Shown: piece by piece, positions 23,642 through 33,694 of the stretch
Position numbering within the stretch: the stretch's first letter is position 1
How the letters are laid out: the number at the start of each line of letters is the position of its first letter
Assembly (NCBI RefSeq): GCF_009905375.1
Contig: NW_027417521.1
Coordinates: 1-64,000, forward strand
DNA length: 64,000 nucleotides
Origin: Apium graveolens
Lineage: Eukaryota; Streptophyta; Magnoliopsida; Apiales; Apiaceae
Direction of reading: 5' to 3'
The notes under the pieces: generated by a model
Database searches by the model: none
The model's input: the letters and a program-made list of their open reading frames with translations, nothing else
What the model was told of the DNA's origin: nothing
Translations under genes and position numbers: made by a program

Positions 23642-25625
23642 TGATATAGTTTTCAAAACTATTAATCGAATAAGGTTTATTCGATAACTTTATTTTATTT
23701 AATGAATATTATTTTGAATATTCATTTGAGGACTTATGACTCCGCTTACTTTATTTAATGAATATTATTTTGAATATTCATTCGAGGACTTAAGACTCCG
23801 TTTATTTATTTAATGAATATTATTTTGAATATTCATTTGAGGACTTATGACTCCGCTTATTTATTAAATAATATTCTTTATTTTATTAAAGAATAATGTT
23901 TCGATAATCAAACTTATTTTCGATTATTCAAATAAAGATCGTACTTTCGTATAAGTATATCTTTGGTTATTTATTATTCATTTCAAGTATAAGTTTTAAA
24001 ACTTATACTTCAATTATTTTTATAAGGATTATCCTTATGGGAATATTATTTAAATAATAATATTCAGATATTTTCTAATATATCAGGACTGATTTATTTC
24101 ATTAAATCAGCAATACTCCAAACATTCTTAAAATGTTTTCGAGTCTTCAAAATGATTTTTAAAAGTTATGGCGGATCCCCAAACTCATTTTTATATTTAA
24201 GATCCTCATTTCGAAGGGGATTTAAATACTCGCTCAAAACCTGAGGGATTCGGCTTTGTGGTGTATTTTATATTCACAACGAGGTTGCTGTTTTGAGAAA
24301 ACAATTTGATTACTTGTCCAACGTTCGGGAAGTAAGTCCATCTAATTGAGTCGGCATAAGCGACAGGCCGGGGTACGGTCTATGAAGGTGTAAGAGGCTG
24401 GGTGACAGTCCATCCACGCGTGAGTGGCCGGGTAACGGTCTAGCGCGAGGTCCTTATGCGGCCTGGGTGATGACCGGCGAGGAATTCATCCATCTATAGT
24501 AGAAAAGGCTACTTATTGGTATCTTTGCCTGATCAGCAAGATATCAGGTTTATGCCAAGGTTTTCTCCTTTCCAAATTCATTGGATATTACAACTCTGTT
24601 TATAATTTTCATAACAGAGGTATTCAAGGAGTTAATGAAATGTATATATATATAGGTGTATATATATATATTGGGACTTAATAAGTATCTCGTAACTTCA
24701 TTATTTATAATAATATTTCAAGGATTGAATCTATTCAAATCTTATCTTGTAGTCTCATCTATGTGATGAACTTTTGGAAACGGATTATACATTGAATGGT
24801 GGTAGTTCAAGTAGTATTCGGAAAAGATATAAGTATATTGGAGTATCTCGTAACTTCACCTTTTCAACTTATATCTGGTTAATGATTATCTTAAACATGA
24901 CAAAGATTTTCAGAAAAATGTTGAGACAAGGTTAGATATATGAGATCACCTTGCAACGATATTTTTATACAGTTATAAACTGGAACTCTGCATATATTAT
25001 GCATGGCAGAGGATTTCAAAGATTTTGAAAAGTATATATACATATATACTAAATATTTTGCGACTTGGTCGCATTAAGAGGTCAAACTTGGTTCAATTCT
25101 TCTTGACCAAGACTTTCATGAGTGCTATGAGAATGCTCATATATTGTTAATCATTATACATATTATTTTGGTGGGCTTGTTGCTCACCCTTGCTTGCTTC
25201 TTTCATCACACAACAATAGATAGACAAGATGAACAGGACCAAGCTCCCAATTCGTGAGTGGATAGGAAACGTTCTGCAGTTTCCTGTAGGCGTTGATGCC
25301 ATTGTGGCTGAGGTAGGAACTACCAATAGGCTAGGCTTTCAACTTTTGATGTACCAGACTCATGTATGTTATGAATTGTAATAATGGCAAAGAATATGTA
25401 AATTTATTCAGAAACCCTTTTGAGGTGTAATGACTTATAATTATGGAATAAAATGACTTGTGTTGTTTTTGGTATTCATCTCTGAGACTATAACTTGTGG
25501 TGTGTGTGTGTGTATTGTGGGGTCACAGTATGCAGTAGTTGGTTGACTGTTAAGATTAAGTATTGATAAGGGAAATGGAACTCGTGACAACCCGAATCCC
25601 CGACCCCGGATTTGGGGGTGTTACA
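21724..25625 (+). repeat. 3' LTR of element F
   Basis: 3,902 bp, paired with 12197-16127. The main visible difference is a deletion of about 30 bp near 23284: the 5' copy and LTR G retain the 'taattccagct..' segment between two GGTT motifs, and this copy lacks it. The right flank is the TSD AAGAC. Confidence 0.94.
23614..23862 (+). repeat. (TA)n tract and ~58-bp tandem units in the F 3' LTR
   Basis: Same arrangement as at 14118-14372, again three units. The units within this LTR are more alike than unit 1 of the 5' LTR is to its neighbours, suggesting local slippage or homogenisation. Confidence 0.83.
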
Positions 25626-26225
25626 AAGACAGATTTTAAGCACTTTTCTTATTTTGCCTTATTTCTAAGATATATTGAAGTTTATCAAACTTTAATCTTT
25701 ATCTCATCATTTGCAAAATGCACCCACTCTCACTCCATATGAGTGATAAAAATTACTGGGGTGATTAAGTTGTTTCTAACTAATAGTTAAGTATTATTTG
25801 CATAAATTCTGAGGACAAGTTCTGATGAAAGTTCTGATGATTAAACTCTGAAGAAACCAGTCAGTATTTGTGTGAAGAATCACAGATACAGTCATTCACT
25901 TTTTGAGTAAAGAAGCCATGTTCTGATGACCGTTAAATTCTGATAATAGTCAAGTTCTGATGCATATCCTGATGGAAACTCTGATGCTTACGTGACATTA
26001 TTTAATTACTTGGATTATTTTTAGTATTTACTGTAACAGTTATATTTTGTCAGAAAATAATTAAGTGAGATAAAAACAGTGATAATCATTTGGTTTATGG
26101 GTTGCGTGTTTATTTTGGTAACAATATGTGAGCAATAATTACTGAATGTTTAATGTGCCCACTCATTACTTTTTGACTGTTTCCATGCTGCCAGGTGTAA
26201 AAAGTTTGTTGTGCTTCACAAAATT
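25626..26225 (+). other. B spacer after pol, second part
   Basis: Non-coding continuation of element B after the right TSD of F (AAGAC). It holds many 'ttctgatg' and 'ctgatg' repeats (25790-25990) and no ORF of note. It leads into the promoter-like segment of ORF3. Confidence 0.7.
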
Positions 26226-26411
26226 AACCGTTGTCACGTGGGGTGTATAAATAAGAGAGTTAAAATATTTTACAATCTTTTACCTACTATTTTTACTTTC
26301 TAATCTCTCTTATTCTCTCTCTCACTCTCTAATATTCTCTGAAGTTTTTTCTTACAGGCATTTTATCAAATACCAAACGTACACATAACTTTCACTTTAT
26401 TTCTTACAGAA
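26226..26411 (+). promoter_or_regulatory. Promoter-like region upstream of B ORF3
   Basis: AACCGTT (26226-26232), a G-box CACGTG (26235-26240) and TATAAATA (26246-26253) lie in a row. After them come a CT-rich leader (about 26315-26345) and two splice-acceptor-like sites (TTTTTTCTTACAG near 26346-26358, TTTCTTACAG at 26400-26409). The ORF3 ATG is at 26412, about 160 bp after the TATA box. The spacing and composition are those of a plant RNA polymerase II promoter and 5' leader. This suggests ORF3 was expressed from its own transcript or a spliced one, not as a pol readthrough product. Inferred from sequence only. Confidence 0.55.
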
Positions 26412-27473
26412 ATGGCACCCAAGGACATCATCTTTAATGGAGCCAAGTTCGTCCCCAACAATTATATGGTTATTCTTAGCAAGGATGATGCTCCATCAGA
26501 TCTTCATTTTATTCAAGACTTTCTAGCTCGAAGTGAGATTGGGTATGCTCTGACCCAACCACAATTACTCCCAGGAACTCAAATACTGGAGTTTTGGAGG
26601 ACTGGTGTTTACGATAATGGTGGTGAGGCTGGATCCCCAAGTATCAGTTTGACAATAGGGGAAGAAGAGCATCTGGTTACATTGTCAACAGTTCGACAGG
26701 CTTTGCACTTACCAGAAAATTGAGCTTTCAATGCTCAGATAGAGGAGCCACTTCTATAGGGTATGATGGCCAATCTTGGCTATGAGAAAGGTTTGTCCAA
26801 GCTGGGGCAACTGAAAAGGCCATACATTAGAAGGGAGTGGAGTTTCTTCTTTGATTGCATCACCAGAGCTTTTGCCAACAAATGCTCAAACTTTGATGCC
26901 ATTCCCATTCTCAGTCAGCAAATAGGGTATGCACTTCTAAATCAAACTCACTTTGATTATGCTACCGCTATTCTTGGTTTTATTGGGGATAGAATGAATG
27001 AGGACCCAAATATTGTGTACTTTTCTAGATTTTGTCAATTAATTTACAGTTTTTGTTATCCTGATAAGCCTCAAACCTATAGTGAGACAATTCAACCCTT
27101 TAAGCTTGCTAAAAGGGCCTTCACAGAATTATTATCTACTGATAATAAGAAGACTATACTAAGACCCCTCCAAATTCCTCAATCAGTCAAACAGTTCTTA
27201 GTAAATTTTGATCCTCTCACATACAGTACCATATATCCTGATGTAGCACCAACACAACCTTAACCTACACAACCTACCAATACTCAACCAGCTCAATCCT
27301 CTCAACCACAACCACAGCCTACCATCATAACTTATTTCCAACCTGCACAATCTTCTCAACCACAACCATCTGCTACAACATCTAGACCCAAACCTTCAAA
27401 ATCAAAATATGTTCCTAAATCTCCACCAAGGAGAAGAATGATGATTCTAAGGGATGAATCAGATGAAGAGGAG
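26412..27473 (+). pseudogene. ORF3 of B, N-terminal part
   Basis: Large extra ORF in the place where Sireviruses carry an envelope-like ORF; its function is unknown. It starts at ATG 26412. The frame is open apart from stops at 26721 (TGA), 26758 (TAG) and 27261 (TAA), all in one frame, so it was a continuous protein. The first ~280 residues look globular (FIQDFLARSEIGYALTQPQL, LTIGEEEHLVTLSTVRQALH). A Gln/Pro-rich stretch (27265-27400) and a basic-then-acidic segment (SPPRRRMMILRDESDEEE) follow. Element C then cuts it at codon level. I see no clear signal peptide or fusion peptide here, so 'envelope-like' is a positional label only. Confidence 0.78.
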
Positions 27474-28845
27474 TGTAAGTCATATGTCATAGGCCTATTT
27501 GTATATTCGAGGATTCAACTCAACTCAAATAAGAATGTAATAAGTAAATAGTGGATCGACCGTCAGAGAGATCTCGCAAAGTAATATCTGTCAAAGGATT
27601 CAGAAACAAGGTTCATCTACAGACTTGAGGAGTTAATTCACTGGAAGAAGTTCAAGAAGTTGATCATGCCTCAGTGATATAAATCAAGATCGTGGATTTA
27701 ATCAAGTGACAGAGATCTCGTCAGGGTATCAATAAATTACAAGGATTTAATCTGAAGAAAATCAGAGTGTCAAAGTCAAGACATGAAGAAACGTCACGGA
27801 AGTTAGTCACTCATGAACCAGACAGTACATCGAGTGTCAACGTTGAAGTGGCGGAATTGATTCATAATTCTCAGTGATTTTCAGAAGATATTCAGAAGAT
27901 TGGTTGCTGCTCAGGGTTAGTATTAATTCTCTATTAATTAATTAAGTCATATAATTTAATTAAGAAAATAAATTATATCTGCAAAGATTAATTTATTTGA
28001 TTAATTAAATTAATTGATTAATTAATTCTGAATTAATATTAAGAATTTTCAGAATTTAAATTGGTTTTAAAATCTGTTTAATTCAACAAGACAACTGATT
28101 GTACTAGTATGACAATCGGTATGACAATTGATTGTCATACCGAAAGTCATGCTAATTCAAAAGGATTGTCTTATCAGAATTATTATTAGGATTTAAATCT
28201 ATTTAATTTCAGCAAGACAAACTGTTTGAACTAATGTGACAATCGGTATGACAATTGATTGTCCTACCGAAAGTCATTGTAGTTCATTTTAATTGTCTTG
28301 CTAGCTCAAATACATTGTCCTACCGAAAGTCATGCAAGCTTAAAGGGATTGTCATACCAGTTCATTTGCATTCGGTTGATTGACTTAAAAAGAAGCAGAG
28401 AAGCAGCAACTCATTCATTCACTTCATTATTCAAGAACAAAAAGAAAGCAGCCGCCTCTGAAACATATCATTTTTCATCTGCTTATTTCAAAGATCAAAT
28501 TCTAGTTTGTTAATGTTAAATTCAACCACTAGAATTATTTGTCTTGTTCTTGTGTAACAATCTAGCGGATCAAAATCCCTAGAACTTAATCTCAAATCGC
28601 GTTTAGCATTTGATTCTAATTATTGCAAAAATAGAAAAAGTTCATGTCGAATTTATTCTAAATTTGTGATAATTGATTTGAGATTAATACCTTGTAATCG
28701 ATACAGTTGTTGTAACACATTTCAAGTTTAATAATATTTTTATTTAACTTGAATTTTGTTTCACATTTTTTATTCCGCATTTTATTCGATTATTTGGTAA
28801 CGTTTGTATTCAACCCCCCTTCTACAAACACATTGGGACCCAACA
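27474..28845 (+). repeat. 5' LTR of element C
   Basis: 1,372 bp, apparently identical to 33695-35066. It contains AT-rich repeats (27925-28030), a hairpin-repeat block (28085-28345) and a typical 'caacccccctt' block before its end. A 71-codon ORF at 28298-28513 is duplicated in the other LTR simply because the LTRs are identical. Confidence 0.96.
28085..28345 (+). repeat. Hairpin-bearing tandem repeat in the C 5' LTR
   Basis: Two units of about 127 bp plus a partial third. Each full unit has inverted arms CGGTATGACAAT / ATTGTCATACCG with a 2-base loop (28117-28128 and 28131-28142; second copy 28244-28255 and 28258-28269 with one mismatch). The 'ccgaaagtcat' tail recurs three times. Upstream of the likely transcription start, such repeats often act as enhancers; that role is inferred. 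Confidence 0.75.
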
Positions 28846-28847
28846 AT

Positions 28848-28859
28848 TGGTATCAGAGC
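28848..28859 (+). other. Primer-binding site of C
   Basis: TGGTATCAGAGC two bases after the 5' LTR, as in element B. Confidence 0.92.
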
Positions 28860-28941
28860 CTTCTGATTAACGAACAAATCAAGATCCTAGACTTTTGTGA
28901 TTTTTCAACTCTTTGAATTTTTATTCATTCAAAAATTCATA

Positions 28942-31173
28942 ATGACTTCACATAAAGTTGGAACCGTTAAAATTCCACAATTTGATAAAGAGAATTATAT
29001 CATGTGGAAGAAGAAGATGCTATTATTTTTACAAGTTGCAAATCCCAAATATTCAAACTTGTTAAAGAAGGGTATAAAAACTCCGATGATTATTGAACCG
29101 GAGGTAATAATAGATGGTGTGGTGACTACTGAAGCTAGAACCTATCCAAAAGAGCCTGAAGATTTTACTCCTGCTGAGAAGGAAGAAGCCTCCTTGGATG
29201 CCAGCCTTCAATTAATATTAATTGGATCCCTTGATCCCTTGATGAACAGACATGTGATGAACTGTAAAAATTCCAAACACATGTGGGAAACTATTGAGGT
29301 GATTAATGAAGGCACAGAGGAAGTTAGGGAGAACAAGTTGGAAATCCTAACCTCTGAATATGAACATTTCAAATCAAATCCAGGAGAAGGAATTACTGAA
29401 GTGTTTGAGAGGTACAATGCGTTGATCAACAACCTGAACATCAATGGAAAGTATTATTCAATCAGGGAGGTCAACAAAAAGTTCCTTTTAACACTACCAG
29501 CTCATCTTGAACATAGAATCACTGCCATTAGAGAAGCTAGAGATCTGAGTGAGATTTCTTTGGACAGGCTCTATGGAGTGTTAAAAACCTATGAGTTGGA
29601 GCAGATTCAACAGAAGGAAGTCTACGGGAAGGATAGAATGGTCAGCACATCTACTGCACTTGTAGCTGAAGGTCAACAACAACAACAATCTCAACAGTTA
29701 GAAAGAATGGTACAGTTTTCCAAGGGTGAGGAAAATGAGTTAGTAGCAGAATATGATCCTCCTACTACAAATCAATCAAGTGATGATTTTTATTCCTTGG
29801 AAGAGCTGGAGCAATTGGAAGATGAATCAATGGCCCAAATTGTCAAGAGATTCTCCCATGTCAGATTCAGGAGGAATCCCAAGCTTAAGTACAAGTCCAA
29901 CTACAACAAATTCCAGAAAGGTGGATCTTCATCCTCTAACACCAGCAGTGGTGGGTATAAAACAGGGATGGTTGATCGAAGCACCATTAGATGCTATAAC
30001 TGCAATGAGTTGGGACACTTTGCCACAGAATGTAGGAAGCCAAAGCAAGTAAGAAAGAACTCTGAAAGGGCTTATCTGGCAAAGGGAAGAAGCTGGGATG
30101 ATACTGACAGTGAAGATGAAGATGAAGGAAATCTTGCTCTTATGGCTATTGATGGAAAAGCTTCATCGTCAAGAATAGAGGTAAAACTTTCTGATGCTGA
30201 AATGGTTTATCATCTAAGAGGTAACTTAGATTGTGCACGTCGTGATAATGAACTGTTAAGTTTACAGATCACAGACCTTGAGAAAGAGGTCAATAAATTA
30301 AGACTTGTGCACATTAATCAAGACAAATTAAAAGAACAGGTATCTTTTCTAGAGAATAGAGTTGACTGTTATAGAAAACTCGAAACTATTCTCAAAGACA
30401 AGATCACCGGTCTTGAGACTAAGGTTAGAGCCTACTTCAATTCTTGTTCGAAGGCTAAAGAGTTCTACAGTAAGCAAGCTGTTAATCAAACATCTGGAAT
30501 AGGTTATGATTACAATGCTGCTATTGGAGAATTAGGCATAAACTCCCCTCCTCATGTATGTGCTAAAGGGAGGGAAGTACCACATGTGCTTAAGGGTGTT
30601 GATGAACCCCTCTATAAAGCATCAATTGCTGAACCATTTGATGCGACCTCTTCTGTTATTCAAGAAGAAATACGTGCTGAAGATCATGCTAATGAGAAGA
30701 TTGTTTCCAAGTCAAGTGAGTCGAAAGTTCCAGTCAAAGTTGTGAAAGCAACCGAGACTAACTCAGACACACATGAGTTGGATAACAATAATGCCATGTC
30801 TACCATGCATAAATTGCCTGTTGTTAAACACTCTCATAAAGCATGTGGTGTTTCTAATTGTATGTCTTGTGCTTTTAATATGATGTATGCTTATTTTAAT
30901 GGTAAGCATGTGTCTACTGATAAGACTACTCCTCGTCAGCATGTGAATAACAAGAAGCATGATAGGTCTAAGACTGCTAGTCCTTCTAAGGCTAGAAAGG
31001 AGACATTTGTGCCTAAGCTTAAACAGAAATTTGTTAAGGCTGTTTACAAGGTCAAATGTTCAGTCATTGAGAATGTTGAGACCATTAAAATTAAAAATGT
31101 TGTTTTGTCTGACAAAGGTCAGTTCTACAAGTATGCCGGGCCCAACCAAGTTTGGGTTCCGAAGAAGGTCTAA
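28942..31173 (+). CDS. gag of element C, intact
   Basis: Uninterrupted ORF of 743 codons, the only long intact retroelement gene in the window. The ATG at 28942 is chosen because MTSHKVGTVKIPQFDKENYI matches the usual copia gag start; the frame is open upstream to 28897 without a better ATG. Domains: copia capsid (UBN2-like; YIMWKKKMLLFL near residue 20, later EHFKSNPGEGITEVFERYNALINNL); a Gln-rich stretch near residue 250; a zinc knuckle C-X2-C-X4-H-X4-C at 29992-30033 (CYNCNELGHFATEC); an acidic segment; a long coiled coil (about 30200-30470); and a basic Cys/His-containing C-terminus. It ends in QVWVPKKV, TAA 31171-31173, the same site as the gag end of B. It should form particles, but needs pol in trans. 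Confidence 0.92.
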   Translation: MTSHKVGTVKIPQFDKENYIMWKKKMLLFLQVANPKYSNLLKKGIKTPMIIEPEVIIDGVVTTEARTYPKEPEDFTPAEKEEASLDASLQLILIGSLDPLMNRHVMNCKNSKHMWETIEVINEGTEEVRENKLEILTSEYEHFKSNPGEGITEVFERYNALINNLNINGKYYSIREVNKKFLLTLPAHLEHRITAIREARDLSEISLDRLYGVLKTYELEQIQQKEVYGKDRMVSTSTALVAEGQQQQQSQQLERMVQFSKGEENELVAEYDPPTTNQSSDDFYSLEELEQLEDESMAQIVKRFSHVRFRRNPKLKYKSNYNKFQKGGSSSSNTSSGGYKTGMVDRSTIRCYNCNELGHFATECRKPKQVRKNSERAYLAKGRSWDDTDSEDEDEGNLALMAIDGKASSSRIEVKLSDAEMVYHLRGNLDCARRDNELLSLQITDLEKEVNKLRLVHINQDKLKEQVSFLENRVDCYRKLETILKDKITGLETKVRAYFNSCSKAKEFYSKQAVNQTSGIGYDYNAAIGELGINSPPHVCAKGREVPHVLKGVDEPLYKASIAEPFDATSSVIQEEIRAEDHANEKIVSKSSESKVPVKVVKATETNSDTHELDNNNAMSTMHKLPVVKHSHKACGVSNCMSCAFNMMYAYFNGKHVSTDKTTPRQHVNNKKHDRSKTASPSKARKETFVPKLKQKFVKAVYKVKCSVIENVETIKIKNVVLSDKGQFYKYAGPNQVWVPKKV

Positions 31174-31205
31174 TCCATTTGAAGTGCAGGGCAGTATACA
31201 GGTGT

Positions 31206-31370
31206 AATCGGTAGTGTGGATTCCTGACAGTGGATCATCAAGACATATGACCGGAGATAGAGCCCTGCTATCAGATGTGGATTGAGAAAGCTGGCCCCCT
31301 GATTACCTTTGGAGATAACAGCAAAGGTTTATCTGAGGGATATGGCTGTTTGCAAGCTGGGAATGTTATC
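31206..31370 (+). pseudogene. Truncated protease start of C pol
   Basis: In the +1 frame relative to gag, a short stretch reads VWIPDSGSSRHMTGDRALLS with the Asp-Ser-Gly site at 31226-31234. It is followed by a frameshift near 31278 and by FGDNSKG..GYG-like residues, and homology ends near 31370. It corresponds to 8130-8290 in B. All later pol domains are missing, which marks an internal deletion or replacement. Confidence 0.8.
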
Positions 31371-33283
31371 ATTGTAATTTTGTATATTGTGCTAGGTTAT
31401 TATCAGGAAGCAGTATCTAACATATAGCACCAGTGACGAGACTTGAGAATATTACGACATATCAGGCACCTGCTGCACATTACACTTGGAATTGTACTCT
31501 AGTAAGATGTGTACAAGTGTACTCCTGGTTGATGAGTCAAAAGAGGAAGTCAATGCACCACAGTTCATGGACTTTGCAGTTGCAGATCTATTGGACTATG
31601 CAATCTCTTCTTCACAATCTCACTTCAGGTTGGTATGAACTAGTATACTGCTCAAGCAATCGTCAAGGACATGGTATGGCACTCTAACAGAAGTTATAAT
31701 TTTATATGAATAAGTAGAGTCGTCATATTAATAACTATCTTATCACTATGCACAATCATATTGTTTTATATGTGCAGTGGTATATTGATAATGCAACATA
31801 ACAATTAGTATCTAAAGTACTTGACAAGTATCGGTCAATGATATCTTGTTAACATTATGTTGCAGATATTTGTAAGCTTTTGACATGAATGAGAATTACT
31901 TAGACTTTACCCTAAGTGATCAATGTTTTATCAAAAACTCATTCATATTGAAAAACAAAAATTAAACTTCTTTCTACATTAGTGATTTCTTATGTCATGT
32001 AAAATCTTTTGAAATCACTATTGTAAATCATTTTCTCTCTATTACCATATGTTCTGTGTTACAGGTTCAGTCTCCAATGACTTTCTTTCATTGACAGTCA
32101 TGAGGTTGAAAACCCACAACGTCTATCCCAGACTGTAAAGACAAACACAAAAACAGAACCAACCAACACTCTTTTACCACTAAAAGTAGTATGAATGAGC
32201 GTGAGGGAGATAGTGCCTAGTGCACCACATAAGGAAGGTTCTGTAGTCAACCCAGTAGCTCTGTCTCCTACATAGATGAGTAGTATTTAAACCGAGACAA
32301 CTGCTAGCCCCCATACATCTTCTCAAAAAGATGTAATGGCTGAAAAGGCACAAAAACAGTTACTAGATTCATTCTCTCAACAGGGTGAGTCTATTGAATT
32401 TTGCCTGTCGGCCAAGGTATCCGATGTAGTGTCACCACTTCAAACATAAACAATTCTTGATGCACAAGGAGAGGTTACACACACAAAGGATGAGTTGACG
32501 GAAACAAGAGTTTCGACCATTTTAAGGTCAGATTCGATTGTTCAAGGTTCGTTAGTGGACCAATTGCCTTTACAGGTGTTAGGAGAGGATACTGATCCAA
32601 AAGCCATATGTCAGTGGTTAGTGTCTACCTCCCCAGGCTTAAATCCCCTGGATGCATCTGCGGATAGTGGATCTGACATAGGTGCAGATCGGCAACTTGT
32701 TGACAATGATTCAGATATTACCTGATGAGTCACAAGGAAATGTCTTCACAGGCATTAGAAGGGAACTGTGATCTTTATGCTAAATTTTTTGGATCATTGT
32801 TTACCTTCCCAGAATTCAAATCTGGAACCCTAAAAAGGAAACTAGCAACTTGTAAATTATGACTCAGATTCATCTGACGAGTTTAACAAGGATGGGGATT
32901 TGTGAACTCCCATTGCACCACCTGTGACCTCCTTAAGGATGGCTAAGGTGATTTTCCTTGCAGGTACAGCTGGAATATGGAGCTATGAGAGGAGTGATAC
33001 ACTTGTGAGAAAGAGTGTAAACACGAGTGGAGAGAAGAGTGAAACACATGTGAGGTACACTAAAACACAATCACACACTCACAGTGAGGAAGAAAGAGAA
33101 ACTACTTGTTATTTCTTTTCCAACCAAGTGAAATATGAGAACTCCTTCAAACGACGGCATACATTCCTTCTTTAAGGGGGAGATAAAAGCTCAAGTAATA
33201 GTTTGGAGGATTCCTCAACTAAGGGGGAGAAATAGCAGGAAGGAAGAAAAAGATCATATGTACACTACACCACACCATTGTTG
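31371..33283 (+). other. Non-coding internal region of C
   Basis: About 1.9 kb replacing pol. Only short, unrelated open stretches occur (31433-31687, 32495-32725, 32924-33175), and I recognise none. The Ser/Asp-rich content of 32495-32725 hints at a decayed ORF3-type gene, but this is weak. Several 'gggggaga' purine tracts appear near 33175-33230, like copies of the element's polypurine tract. Confidence 0.55.
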
Positions 33284-33289
33284 TTTGTA

Positions 33290-33438
33290 ACTACGGATCC
33301 TATTGTACGGGAGAGGTGGTAAACACAAGGTGATTTTCTGATAAGGGAAGAAGCTGTTAGGGGAGTACCATTGGTTTTTATCTGCGGATCCTATTGTACG
33401 GGAGAGGTGGTAAAACGAAGGTGATCTTCTTTAATCAG
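33290..33438 (+). repeat. Tandem repeat near the 3' end of C
   Basis: Two copies of a ~55-bp block with the shared core 'cggatcctattgtacgggag' then 'aggtggtaaa', starting about 33294 and 33383, with diverged spacers between. Confidence 0.8.
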
Positions 33439-33683
33439 TTGATTCTCATAGGGGGAGAAGCAAGAGATATGGGCTTCTCAACAGGAAATGTGGTTGTACA
33501 AATGAAGATGGAACTACTTGAAGATATGTTCAGTCTAGAGGAACATCTACTTGGAATCTGGAAAATGTTAAATCTCATCCAGAACTTTTCTACTATTTAC
33601 TTTACATTTCTTTTTATATCTTTTTCTTATTTGTTAGTTGAGTTATCCTCTAGGTATTTGTGTGTTATTGTCTAACAAACAAA

Positions 33684-33694
33684 TAGGGGGAGAT
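33684..33694 (+). other. Polypurine tract of C
   Basis: Purine run (TAGGGGGAGAT) directly before the 3' LTR; similar to B's GGGGGAGAT tract. Confidence 0.85.

Larger units (their letters stand above)
12197..25625 (+). mobile_element. Element F: Tekay/Del-like chromovirus (Ty3/gypsy) with giant LTRs
   Basis: Starts TGTAATAACCCC and ends GGGGGTGTTACA, with TSD AAGAC on both sides (12192-12196 and 25626-25630). The LTRs are 3,931 and 3,902 bp around a 5.6-kb internal region. A PBS follows the 5' LTR and a purine tract precedes the 3' LTR. Internal coding is badly decayed, but gag, RT-thumb, RNase H and integrase remnants can be read, including a VHNVFHVS-like motif and a chromodomain-like tail. 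Integrase after RNase H plus that tail places F among Tekay/Del chromoviruses. About a dozen differences between the first 650 bp of the two LTRs suggest roughly 2% divergence. It sits in the B spacer between pol and ORF3. Confidence 0.93.

Noticed and set aside
26412..27473. Viral envelope protein
   Set aside because: Position matches the Sirevirus envelope-like ORF, but no signal peptide or membrane segment was visible; called ORF3 of unknown function.
28085..28345. CRISPR-like repeat-spacer pattern
   Set aside because: Only two to three long imperfect units, in a plant LTR, without spacers of regular size.
28298..28513. 71-codon ORF repeated exactly at 34519-34734
   Set aside because: Both copies lie in the two identical LTRs of C; duplication reflects the LTR pair, not a gene family, and it overlaps the hairpin repeat.
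28897..28941. Upstream extension of the C gag frame
   Set aside because: No ATG; the ATG at 28942 gives the expected copia gag N-terminus.
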